The notes under the pieces were generated by a model. That model made no database searches. It worked only from the letters and a program-made list of their open reading frames with translations, and was not told the DNA's origin. A program made the translations under genes and the position numbers. A DNA stretch of 64,000 nt from Niabella beijingensis (GTDB taxonomy: Bacteria; Bacteroidota; Bacteroidia; Chitinophagales; Chitinophagaceae). The stretch is from the NCBI RefSeq assembly GCF_020034665.1, contig NZ_JAIQDI010000001.1, positions 930,001-994,000 of the forward strand, read 5' to 3'. Shown one piece after another: positions 32,430-41,500 of this stretch. Every line of letters starts with the position of its first letter. Position 1 is the first letter of the stretch.

Positions 32430-33830
32430 TTACTCCTCCAATACCAGCACCCGGTCTGTACCTTCTGCATCTGTCTTCGCCCGGGGGGGAGCAAATGATG
32501 CCACACCGGCCGTCCGGCTTAATTTAACCGGTGTATATTTTCCGTTTGCCGGGCAAAACCATTTTGCCTGCGCCGGTTTAAAACCCAGTTTTGAAAGATC
32601 TATCTTAAACGGTTTTCCGCTGTAGGTATATACCATCGCATACCCCTTTCCTTTTGTAGCCAGCAAACGATCATAACGCGTTCCCTTATTATCAACAAGT
32701 ATCTCCTGCGCCGGCATGCGGCTGTTATAATCATGTGCCAATAGTAGTGCTTTAACAAATTGCATCTGTTCTGCGCCCGGGGCGTGCACGGCCTGTATCC
32801 AATCTTGGGTTACTCCGTAGTTGGCGCCTTTAAATCCTCTTGCGTTAAACTGCATTACCGCATTCTCGCCATAAGTAAAGCCCGCGCCACCAGCAAACAC
32901 ACTCCAATAGGCATATCTTCTCAAATCGGCGGCCTTCCACCTGGGTTGTAAGCTGTCGTGCAATCCGTGCGGAATATTTTCATAAGAAGGTTCGCCATCC
33001 AGTGTGGGCTTTACCGGCTTCAGCCGGTAATCTACATTAACGTATTTCCAGTTATCCTCTCCAAAATGATTCTTTTCGCTCACACTGGTATCCTGTGCAT
33101 AGGTACGGTGGCCGCTTTGAAACATATTAAAATCCAGCCATGCTGCCTGGTGAAACCAGTCGGAAGAAGAATAACGCCCCCGGGGATGAAAGGTCATCAG
33201 ATGGTTGGGATCCTTTTTTTTAATAGTTGATCCGATCGTATTCCATACATCCAGACCATCGGTACCTTTTATATCACCACCATTCAGCCAGATAATATTG
33301 GACTGATCTTTATACCGCTCCGCCAGGAATGTTGCAAAAACAGCCGCCTGTGCCGGGTTAACACTCTCCTCTTTTACATTGCTGCCCCAAACCGGTACCA
33401 GCGCCATATAGATGCCTCTTTTTGCCGCTTCACGGATCACAAAGTCCACATGATCCCAAAAATCATAGGCCACAGAGTCGGCAGGATCTGCTCCCGGTGT
33501 GGTAACGGGTTTAGACACATCGTCATTTTCGATCGCCAGGTCTCCGTAAACATTCCGTGCATTTTTTACATCGTGCAATACCATTACCTGGATCACGTTA
33601 AAGCCCTGTGCTTTGCGTGTTTCAAGATACTGAACCGCTTCTTCCCGGGTCAACCGTACAAATAATAACCAGCCGGTATCTCCCAGCCAGAAAAACGGCT
33701 TACCGTCTGCGGTTTGAAAAAAGCGATGGTTTTCTGAGATCTTTAACAGAGATAATTCCTGCGCCTGTACACCAAAGCCGGGGCCCGGTATACTGAGGAA
33801 AAGAATAAGGATGTAAAATAGTCTGCTCAT
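32430..33830 (-). CDS. GH140 family (apiosidase-type) glycosidase, secreted
   Basis: About 466 residues from ATG 33830 (signal MSRLFYILILFLSIPGPGFG, cleavage near VQAQ); an upstream ATG at 33986 has no signal and is unlikely. DUF4038 TIM-barrel layout: FFQTADGKPFFWLGDTGWLLF near the start, IQVMVLHDVKNARNVYGDL, QSNIIWLNGGDIKG with the candidate acid/base Asp, and LDGEPSYEN with a Glu nucleophile candidate, plus a C-terminal sandwich. Characterised GH140 cuts the apiosyl link joining RG-II chains A and B to the homogalacturonan backbone. First gene of its minus-strand block and the strongest RG-II marker here. Confidence 0.85.
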   Translation of the reverse strand: MSRLFYILILFLSIPGPGFGVQAQELSLLKISENHRFFQTADGKPFFWLGDTGWLLFVRLTREEAVQYLETRKAQGFNVIQVMVLHDVKNARNVYGDLAIENDDVSKPVTTPGADPADSVAYDFWDHVDFVIREAAKRGIYMALVPVWGSNVKEESVNPAQAAVFATFLAERYKDQSNIIWLNGGDIKGTDGLDVWNTIGSTIKKKDPNHLMTFHPRGRYSSSDWFHQAAWLDFNMFQSGHRTYAQDTSVSEKNHFGEDNWKYVNVDYRLKPVKPTLDGEPSYENIPHGLHDSLQPRWKAADLRRYAYWSVFAGGAGFTYGENAVMQFNARGFKGANYGVTQDWIQAVHAPGAEQMQFVKALLLAHDYNSRMPAQEILVDNKGTRYDRLLATKGKGYAMVYTYSGKPFKIDLSKLGFKPAQAKWFCPANGKYTPVKLSRTAGVASFAPPRAKTDAEGTDRVLVLEE

Positions 33831-34038
33831 AACAACGGGCGTCAGATGATGCCGCCTGTTAAACTTCGCAATCAAAAAATGACAAGCATCTATGGTGCTT
33901 AACAGCGACCTAATAAAGATAGACCGGATACCGGATAAAACCGGTCTGCCGGTAAATATTTCCAGTAGTTTAGAAAGATATTCCATCCGGTAAGTACACC
34001 ATATAATAAAGCCGTTTCCCGGGCCACATTGTACAGTA

Positions 34039-34677
34039 CTATGGAGAGGAGGCTGCCCTTCCTTTTAACTGGCCACCCACATGCGTAACCTCCCTTACAT
34101 CCACCAAATGCGCGGCTTCCACCAGTTTGGCCAACCTGCTATACACTTTTAGCGGTGCAACGGGAGTAAAAGCATCATCACGGCAAAGAGCGGCCTCCAC
34201 TACCTGCTCCCAGCATTGTACCCAATCTTTTACCGGAAGGTGATTGAAAAACTGCTGAAAGGCCCGGTATGGGTTGCAGTATTCTTTTTTTGACAGGTGG
34301 CGCGGAAACTCCATCCATGCATCTGCCGTAACATAATGGCTGCGGTAGTTCTTTGTATTGAGCAGATCGCCCTCATTTATAATAACAGGGCTGCATTCTG
34401 TATGTTTTAAAACATTTGCAGCTTTTATAAGCGAGCGGATCATTTTCATATATAATAATACATCCGCCGGAGATTGGCGTTTATATACGCCTCCTCCACC
34501 GGCATGATGTACCAGCTTTTTAACCAGCTTGCGAAAGTCATGTACATGCGCTTCAAAGAACAAACAGGCAAGCACCTGGTAAGGGTCTGTAATAGTTTCG
34601 CTTAACCAGCAACGGGTATTAAACGGATCTTTAGTGTGTTTGTTTTTCATGGCCTTTTTTGTTTTAGGGTGAGGCAT
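34039..34677 (-). CDS. unassigned protein, partner of the upstream toxin-like gene
   Basis: 212 residues, no signal peptide. Largely alpha-helical: ITDPYQVLACLFFEAHVHDFRKLVKKLVHHAG, then ADVLLYMKMIRSLIKAANVLKH and a long C-terminal helical part with WVQCWEQVVEAAL. Several Cys and His residues (CWL, CLFF, CNPY, CRDD) but no zinc motif. Co-directional with and 98 bases after the gene at 34776-35267, so they probably form a pair. I recognise no family. If the upstream gene is a nuclease-type toxin, this could be its immunity or antitoxin partner; that is inference. Confidence 0.6.
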   Translation of the reverse strand: MPHPKTKKAMKNKHTKDPFNTRCWLSETITDPYQVLACLFFEAHVHDFRKLVKKLVHHAGGGGVYKRQSPADVLLYMKMIRSLIKAANVLKHTECSPVIINEGDLLNTKNYRSHYVTADAWMEFPRHLSKKEYCNPYRAFQQFFNHLPVKDWVQCWEQVVEAALCRDDAFTPVAPLKVYSRLAKLVEAAHLVDVREVTHVGGQLKGRAASSP

Positions 34678-34682
34678 TATTT

Positions 34683-34790
34683 GTCATTCCGACCGGAACA
34701 AAGTGGAGCGAAGGAATCTCCGCAATACAGGCAGTAGCAATAGCTGAAAGCACCTTGGGCTCCATTGCATTCCGCTCAGGGTGACGATAC
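34683..34790. repeat. dispersed intergenic hairpin repeat between the paired genes
   Basis: GTCATTCCGACCGGAAC...GGAGCGAAGGAATCTCC at one end and CCGCTCAGGGTGAC at the other; another member of the common Bacteroidota type. It overlaps the last codons and stop of the 34776-35267 gene (encoded VSSP, stop in CCCTGAGC), so the C-terminus of that protein comes from the repeat. Confidence 0.65.
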
Positions 34791-35267
34791 AGCTTCTTGC
34801 ACCGGCATGGTACCGGGAAAGGCGGTCATAATTTCCCCGCCGGTGGTGGCTATAACCGTAATGGTGGTTACGGTATTGCCAGCCGAATCATAACCTACGG
34901 GCACGCCCGCCTCCCATACCCGTTGCAGGTGTTGGCTGCGCGGCACCGGTTCCGGTGGCTGATGACATGCATCTCTAATGCAGGCCACAATCTGCGGTAC
35001 GGCTATAGTAAATTTGCCGGTAAGGGGGTGGCGGGGCACTTTATAATAATGGCGTTCTAAAATATGCGCCAGTGCTTTGGCACTCAGGTACCAGCCCTGG
35101 CGCAGCAGCTTTTTACGGTTTTTTACCGGCAGCTGCCAAATAAGCCCCTCCTGTAATTGTTGCAGCCAGGTTTGTGTATCTGCCAGCAGAAAAAGGGCTT
35201 GCAGCCACTGCGCTTCATTAAAACTGGTGTTGGTGTTTTGTGGGTGTGTAGCAACGGCGTTATCCAT
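34776..35267 (-). CDS. unassigned small protein with BECR/EndoU-type toxin-like pattern
   Basis: 163 residues, no signal peptide. The middle holds GWYLSAKALAHILERHYYKVPRHPLTGKFTIAVPQIVACIRDA, and the end GYDSAGNTVTTITVIATTGGEIMTAFPG: a His-rich helix, then GKF, then two strands closing with TAFPG. This order resembles barnase/EndoU/colicin-D/RelE-fold RNase toxins, but I cannot confirm homology. Positive charge is concentrated at KNRKKLLRQG. Its start lies 30 bases after a terminator-like hairpin with a U-run in a structured leader, and its stop lies in a dispersed repeat. An RNase-toxin role is inference. Confidence 0.6.
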   Translation of the reverse strand: MDNAVATHPQNTNTSFNEAQWLQALFLLADTQTWLQQLQEGLIWQLPVKNRKKLLRQGWYLSAKALAHILERHYYKVPRHPLTGKFTIAVPQIVACIRDACHQPPEPVPRSQHLQRVWEAGVPVGYDSAGNTVTTITVIATTGGEIMTAFPGTMPVQEAVSSP

Positions 35268-35296
35268 AACAAAAATTTTTAGGCTGGCGCCCGCAC

Positions 35297-35432
35297 AAAA
35301 AAGGCGTGGCGCTCAACTTATCGACTTGAGGTACTGGCATACCCTGAAACGAATAAGAGAGCCCACGCCTAGGTCGTGAGCTATTCTACTTATTATCTCG
35401 TTTCATTTAAAAATTACCAGTTTTCAAGTCGA
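35297..35432 (-). ncRNA. structured leader with interleaved stems and terminator-like hairpin
   Basis: On the minus strand three inverted repeats interlock. H3: 35424-35432 pairs with 35321-35329 (9 bp). H2: 35389-35405 pairs with 35345-35357 (14 bp, 3-base bulge). H1: 35359-35370 pairs with 35302-35314 (12 bp, 1-base bulge; AGGCGTGG arm) and is followed by six U. H1 crosses H2 and H3, so an H-type pseudoknot, or a switch between terminator and anti-terminator, is possible. It ends 30 bases before the toxin-like ORF. Pairings are read directly; the RNA and its function are inference. Confidence 0.55.
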
Positions 35433-35542
35433 GACTCAAAGCGAATGCTTTAAATTATTATAATCAACTCTGTCGTTATATCTAAATACTTAAAATATTG
35501 ATGTTTTTAGATCTTCAAAACAAATTTAATTAAAAAAACAAT

Positions 35543-35562
35543 TGCACATACATGTGTGTGCA
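35543..35562. promoter_or_regulatory. 20-base palindromic operator candidate
   Basis: TGCACATACATGTGTGTGCA pairs at 9 of 10 positions of each half. It lies 33 bases before the preferred GTG start (35595) of the first XRE gene, in AT-rich sequence, and fits an autoregulatory HTH operator. Confidence 0.55.
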
Positions 35563-35594
35563 TGTTTTTTTTGTTCTTTTATTACTTCGGATAC

Positions 35595-35867
35595 GTGAAT
35601 GAGCAGGAACATATATCACCCATTGAGCAATATGTCATTGACTATGTAAGAGATTTAAGAAAAGCGAAGAATCTTTCACAGGAAGATATTGGCAATATCA
35701 TTGGCAAATCCAAGTCCTTCATAGGAAACATAGAAAGTCTTAATAACCGAGCAAAATATAATCTCACGCATATTAATTTGCTGGCCGATCATTTTAATCT
35801 CTCCCCCAAAGATTTCCTCCCTGAAAAAGTTATTCTAAAAAGAGATAAAAAGAAAAAAACCAATTAA
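35595..35867 (+). CDS. small XRE-family HTH regulator 1
   Basis: About 91 residues from GTG 35595 (VNEQEHISPIEQYVIDYVRD). An upstream start at 35556 would add a hydrophobic FFLFFYYF stretch that is really promoter DNA and would overlap the palindrome. HTH_3: LRKAKNLSQEDIGNIIG then KSKSFIGNIES, with helix NLTHINLLADHFNLSPKDFLP and a Lys-rich tail (KRDKKKKTN). Low GC compared with the PUL. First of three tandem small regulators; probable repressor of its own palindromic operator and of the divergent toxin-like module (inference). Confidence 0.72.
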   Translation: MNEQEHISPIEQYVIDYVRDLRKAKNLSQEDIGNIIGKSKSFIGNIESLNNRAKYNLTHINLLADHFNLSPKDFLPEKVILKRDKKKKTN

Positions 35868-35880
35868 AATTCAGTATATC

Positions 35881-36156
35881 TTGTCCACTTCACATAATCA
35901 ATATCGGAATGACGAATTACTAACAGGCATAGCTATTGTAGCAAAGCAACTTCGGGAGAAGCTTGAGCTTAGTCAGGAGGAGGTTGTCAATGATATAAAA
36001 ATCAGAACAGATATCGCCATTCATATAGGCCGAATAGAAACCGCTGTTGGAAATATTTCCATCAGCAACTTAAGCCTGCTTTGCGAATACTACAATATTC
36101 CTCTTTCAAAACTTATGACAAAGGCTGAAGAGATTATAAAAAAGGCAAGAAAATAG
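35881..36156 (+). CDS. small XRE-family HTH regulator 2
   Basis: About 91 residues; the only upstream start in frame is TTG 35881, 13 bases after the previous stop, so the start is uncertain. HTH_3-type helices: LRKLELSQEEVVNDIKI-like segment (LREKLELSQEEVVNDIKIR), a recognition helix with HIGRIETAVG, and SNLSLLCEYYNIPLSKLM. The spacing and strand suggest an operon with regulator 1. Similar AT-rich composition suggests joint acquisition. DNA target unknown. Confidence 0.65.
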   Translation: MSTSHNQYRNDELLTGIAIVAKQLREKLELSQEEVVNDIKIRTDIAIHIGRIETAVGNISISNLSLLCEYYNIPLSKLMTKAEEIIKKARK

Positions 36157-36209
36157 CATTATTAAAATCATCTACCCACCCCACAAAGGCGAATGCTTCA
36201 ACTAATCCT

Positions 36210-36449
36210 ATGAAGGAACTAAAATTTGTTATAAACCAATATATAATTGATCATTGGTTCCGGGATTATAAATATCCGAATGGCAAATACAAATACACGG
36301 AGTTTGCTAAGGATCATTATATTGAAGAAAAACTTGCCAGAAAAATTGTTGGCCATCAAGGCTATGCAATGACGATTGAAACTCTTGAAAAAATTTGCAA
36401 TGCAAGAGACTTAACGCTCGAAGAGTTTTTTAAATTAATTAAAAGGTAA
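36210..36449 (+). CDS. small HTH-like protein 3
   Basis: 79 residues from ATG 36210. Pattern YTEFAKDHYIEEKLARKIVGHQGYAMTIETLEKICNARDLTLEEFFKLI matches the second half of XRE-type domains (MTIETLEKICNARDLTLEEFF is the usual helix 4-5), preceded by an unusual aromatic N-terminus (HWFRDYKYPNGKYKYT). It follows regulator 2 across 53 bases. Could be a regulator or a protein-protein partner. Ends 66 bases before hairpin array E. Confidence 0.65.
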   Translation: MKELKFVINQYIIDHWFRDYKYPNGKYKYTEFAKDHYIEEKLARKIVGHQGYAMTIETLEKICNARDLTLEEFFKLIKR

Positions 36450-36515
36450 AGCACTCGCTATTCTTCATTAAGTGACCAGAGGACTCGTGAGACAGGTAGG
36501 TACCAGCTATGGGTC

Positions 36516-38443
36516 GTACCTATGGCACTCCTGCGCTCTGTAGCATGTTATAACTCCCGGAATAAATTCCGGAATTGTAAGAATATCCAGGCCGATGGCC
36601 TTTACTGAATCCATGCCCCTGGTCAGAAAAAACTGAATGATGTTTTGCGGGGACGGGGCGACTTAGGTGACAAGTAGGTACCAGTTATGGGTCGTGCCTA
36701 CGGCACTCCTGCGCTCCACAGCATGTGATGGCTCCCGGAATAAATTCCGGAGTTGTTTGAAGGCCCAGGCCGATGGCCTTTACCGAATCCATACCCCTGG
36801 CCAGGAAAAACTGAATGATGTTTTGCGGGGACGGGGCGACTTAGGTGACAAGCAGGTACCAGTTATGGGTCGTGCCTACGGCACTCCTGCTTTCCATAGC
36901 ATGTGATAGCTCCCGGAATAATCCGAACGTTCGGATCCGGAGTTGTAAGAATGCCCGGGCCGATGGCCTTTACTGAATGCATATCCCTTGCCAGGAAAAA
37001 CTGAATGGTGTTTTGTGGGGACGGGGGCGACTTGGGTGACAAGTGAGGGGAAGAGGCAGCGCCTCGTCTGAATTGGTTAACAACAAACTTCAGTTTGTTG
37101 ATCAGCGCCACCCACAAAAAGCCGAGAGCCGTAGGCTCGGATCATAAACTGCCAGGGCTGTGACCGGGCAGACTCGTGGGACAAGGTACCAGCTATGGGT
37201 CGTACCTATGGCACTCCTGCGCTCTGTAGCATATTATAACTCCCGGAATAATCCGAACGTTCGGATCCGGAGTTGTAAGAATACCCAGGCCGATGGCCTT
37301 TACTGAATCCATGCCCCTCGCCAGGAAAAACTGAATGGTGTTTTGTGGGGACGGGGGCGACTTAGGTGACAAGTGAGGGGAAGAGGCAGCGCCTCGTCTG
37401 AATTGGTTAACAACAAACTTCAGTTTGTTGATCAGCGCCACCCACAAAAAGCCGAGAGCCGTAGGCTCGGATCATAAACTGCCAGGGCTGTGACCGGGCA
37501 GACTCGTGGGACAAGGTACCAGCTATGGGTCGTACCTATGGCACTCCTGCGCTCTGTAGCATATTATAACTCCCGGAATAATCCGAACGTTCGGATCCGG
37601 AGTTGTAAGAATACCCAGGCCGATGGCCTTTACTGAATCCATGCCCCTCGCCAGGAAAAACTGAATGGTGTTTTGTGGGGACGGGGGCGACTTAGGTGAC
37701 AAGTGAGGGGAAGAGGCAGCGCCTCGTCTGAATTGGTCAACAACAAACTTCAGTTTGTTGATCAGCGCCGCCCACAAAAAGCTGAGAGCCGTAGGCTCGG
37801 ATCATAAACTGCCAGGGCTGTAACCGGGCAGACTCGAGGGACAAGGTGTCAACTATGGATCGTGCCTATGGCACTCCTGCGCTCTGTAGCATGTTATAAC
37901 TCCCGGAATAATCCGAACGTTCGGATCCGGAGTTGTAAGAACGCCCAGGCCGATGGCCTTTACCGAATCCATGCCCCTGGCCAGGAAAAACGGAATGGTG
38001 TTTTGTGGGGACGAGGCGACTTAGGTGACAAGTGAGGGGAAGAGGCAGCGCCTCGTCTGAATTGGTCAACAACAAACTTCAGTTTGTTGATCAGCGCCGC
38101 CCACAAAAAGCTGAGAGCCGTAGGCTCGGATCATAAACTGCCAGGGCTGTGACCGGGCAGACTCGTGGGACAAGGTACCAGCTATGGGTCGTACCTATGG
38201 CACTCCTGCGCTCCACAGCATATGATGGCTCCCGGAATAAATTCCGGAGTTGTAAGAACGCCCAAGCCGATGGCCTTCACTGAATCCATGCTCTGGCCAG
38301 GAAAAGCTGAATGATGTTTTGTGGGGACGGGGTGACTTAGGTGACAAGTGAGGGGAAGAGGCTGCGCCTCGTCTGAATTGGTCAACAACAAACTTCAGTT
38401 TGTTGATCAGCACCACCCACAAAAAGCCGGGAGCCATAGGCTC
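36516..38443. repeat. composite palindromic cassette array E (two 178-bp and five ~330-bp tandem units)
   Basis: GT(A/G)CC-TA(T/C)-GGCAC hairpins begin at 36516, 36694, 36872, 37202, 37532, 37862 and 38191. The first two units lack the second half; from 36872 each unit carries CCGGAATAA (plain or with a TCCGAACGTTCGGA insert), AGGCCGATGGCCT, GAGGC-AGC-GCCTC, a CAACAAACTTCAGTTTGTTG hairpin and GAGCC-GTA-GGCTC. The 84-residue minus-strand frames repeated every 330 bases are artefacts of the repeat. Fills most of the 2.1-kb gap 36450-38564; the remainder has one CTTGCGTCGCAC core (38481-38492). Confidence 0.92.
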
Positions 38444-38564
38444 GGAGCATAAAAGCTGCCCTATATCGGGGTGCCGAAGTGTGCGACGCAAGACTGATGC
38501 CATGAGCACCACAGCCGGGACAATAAAAAACCTACCACATGCTCTAATAGATACTTTGTCCTGA

Positions 38565-41500
38565 TCACCTGCTGATCCACAGCAGCGCTGCGCCTTCCGG
38601 AAGCTCAAACGATTGGGTGGTTCCGCTTGCAGTGAAAGATTCCGTTTTTATGACCTGCCCGGTCTTTGCACTGATGTAATGAAGTGTTACGTTGCCGGTG
38701 AAGCCCTTCAGATCCACCGGAACTTTATTGTGCTGCAAGGCATACACGATCAGGCCATTTGTACCCTGCAAGGAAAACTCCCCGGATGTTGCGGGCCGCA
38801 TTTCAGTGGCTGCTTTCAGTAACTCCTTATCAACTGTGGAGGGTAATACCGGCAGCGAACCGCCGGCCATCAGCACCGCCCATCCGAATTTATCCGCACC
38901 GTCTGCTGAGTACATAATGACCTTATCCGGATACCTTAACCGGTATTCTTTTACCGCGCGGTACACCTGCTCAAAAGAGCTGGCCTTCGGTTTTAGTAAG
39001 CGCGCCCACTGACGCGGCGCCAGGTTCTTTCCGCCTTCCGGTGCATACGCCGAACCGTCGGCCTGGTAATGCCAGTATTTTATATCGATCACATCGACCA
39101 TCGATTCGTACCGGGGATCCTTCAGTATGGCATCCTGCACATCCTTTGTTACACTAAGACCAATCTTGTTCTGATTGTGTTTTTGATCCGGCATTTCCCG
39201 AATACAGTCCAGCCAGAATTTTACAAAATGCAACGGGCCGGTAAACTCCTCCCCGATAAACTGTATCACATTGGGGTTTCCGGTAAAGTTCCGGAAGCAT
39301 TGCTGTATGTAGCGCCTGTGCAGTTCTTTCCGTACCGGGTTCGATACATCATAAAACTGTTCCGCATAAAAAATACGCTTGTCGCCTGCAAAATTTACGG
39401 GTTCATTAAAGCCGGTGTTATTGATATTATTGGCCATACGCCAGGGAAAATCGGCATAATGCGCACCGGCTTCAATGATATTGTGCTGGAAATAATTCTG
39501 ATGCAATAATACCCGGTCGTTCAGTTCTGCCAGGACCGCAAACTGCCGCATGCGGTTCCAATACCAGGAATTATATTTTGTGAGATCATATTTACTCAAG
39601 CCATCCCAGGCCGTATCTACCCCGCTTCGTTTGAATGGCAGCTCATAGAACGGAGGCCATACTTCGCCATCCATCCTGCGGATACGCTCATGATCATCCC
39701 TGCGCCGCTCGTACCACAGGCCATAGTGCTGGTTCAAACCCACAATATGATTGGCTTTCATCGAATCCACCACGGCTTCGAGGTCATCGGTAAGCCCCGG
39801 CCCTACGCGCCCCGGTACAAAACGGGTGATCGCCAGTTTTTTTGTAGCCTGTTCCAGGTCCTTTCCTTCCACGCCGCCCGTCCACCAGGGTACTTCCTGT
39901 ATGGTTCCCGTAAGCACATGACCGTTCATTCCCACCAGCCAGCCCTTGTTTATATATGCTGCAGGAGGTCCCACCGACCAGCCGCCTGATGAAGCTTTGT
40001 CAATAAGCTTGGCACCTTTTGCATCGATCGCGATCGGATTGTGTTTTGACGCCTCCCTGATCCAGTCGATCAGTTGTACTTTTGGTTGTATGGCTTCTTT
40101 TGTAAGCGCCTGTGCCACTTCCACAGAAGGGCTGCTGGAAGCCTCCGTACCGATGTTTAAAATAAAGGATTGTTGCGGGCTGGGTTTACCCAGGCGCTGC
40201 TGCAACTGCGCGTAATAAAAACTCCTTGGTGTAAGGTGATTATTCGATTCGCCCCAGTAGCCGTCGCCCGCAAACTGGCTCCAGGAGCCCAGCGCCCAGT
40301 TCTGCGCTGTTTGTGGCCGGTAACAATCGATGCGTGCCGCCGAACAGTTCCATAACAAACTATTTGCTGCCGCCCATCCCGCACCCTGACCATCCTGGCC
40401 ACGATTGCCAAAACGGATCGCATTCCCGTCTACCGACACCACATCAAACAAGACCCCGGAAGCCCATTTATCAATTGCCCCGGAAAAATTATAAGGCCGT
40501 TCCGACATGCATTGCACAAATGCATTGGGACCCGCTGCGGTATGTCCTACCGAAAAATCATGATATCCATTGGCCGCATAACAGCGTTGGAAGAGCGTTT
40601 GCTGACCACGGGTAAAGAAGGTATAACGCCGCTGTCCGCCGATCTCCGAAACCGGCTCTGTAGAAATACAGTCTTCGACCGTAACGCGTCGTGTCGATTC
40701 CAGCAGGTGCACCGCAGAACCGGCAAAATGTTTAAAGGACACCTGGCGTACCCAGGCATCTTCCACATTTTCCATGGTAATGGCCATCCAGCGATGGTCT
40801 TCATCTTTGGGATTCCTTGTATCAAATTCGGAAACCAGCGACAGGTTCTCGATCCCGACATTAGTGATCCTGCCCGGCCAGGAAACAGCGGTTACCGTAC
40901 CGCCACCATATTTTGTATCCAGTGAATTAGTGAGTGGCACATCAATGGTAAGCGTATTCCCTTTAACAGCAGTAATCGTTCTTTCGAAAACCAGATCGGC
41001 ATCTCCGGGCTTCCAGCCCAGGGCGGATAGACCACCGCCAAAGCTGCGCGTGCCCAGCACATCGATCCACTCCGCGGTGGAAGGACGACGGATCTCCACG
41101 CGATCGCCGGGTTTCAAACTGTTTCCATCTGCAACCGCAAGTGCCGTGGCATTTACCGGGACATAGTCCTGTGTTACCGCCGCTTCAGCGCCAACGATTT
41201 TATCATTTTTGCCTGCCACCCGTATCAGTGCATCACGATTGAATCCGGTTCCTTTCAACACCGTTTCGCCGGCCGCCCCGGTACCGCGCAGCACAATACC
41301 GGATTGACGGATGAGCAGCTGCCCTTCTATTGCATACATTCCTTTTTGAAGCAGCACCGCACCGCGGAATCCCTCTTTATCCGGGCGAAGTGTGGCCACA
41401 TAATCAATAGCAGCCTGAATGAGTGCCGTGGCATCACCCGCTTTAACCGGAACCACGGCCTTAACCGGGACCAAGGGAATAGCCGCTTCTGATGCCTTGT

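Noticed and set aside
36863..37777. Three 84-codon minus-strand frames spaced 330 bases apart
   Set aside because: They are copies of the array E repeat unit read in one frame; no promoter, and they contain the palindromes.
36516..38443. CRISPR array
   Set aside because: Units differ by hairpin modules, not by unique spacers of even length, and no cas gene is near.
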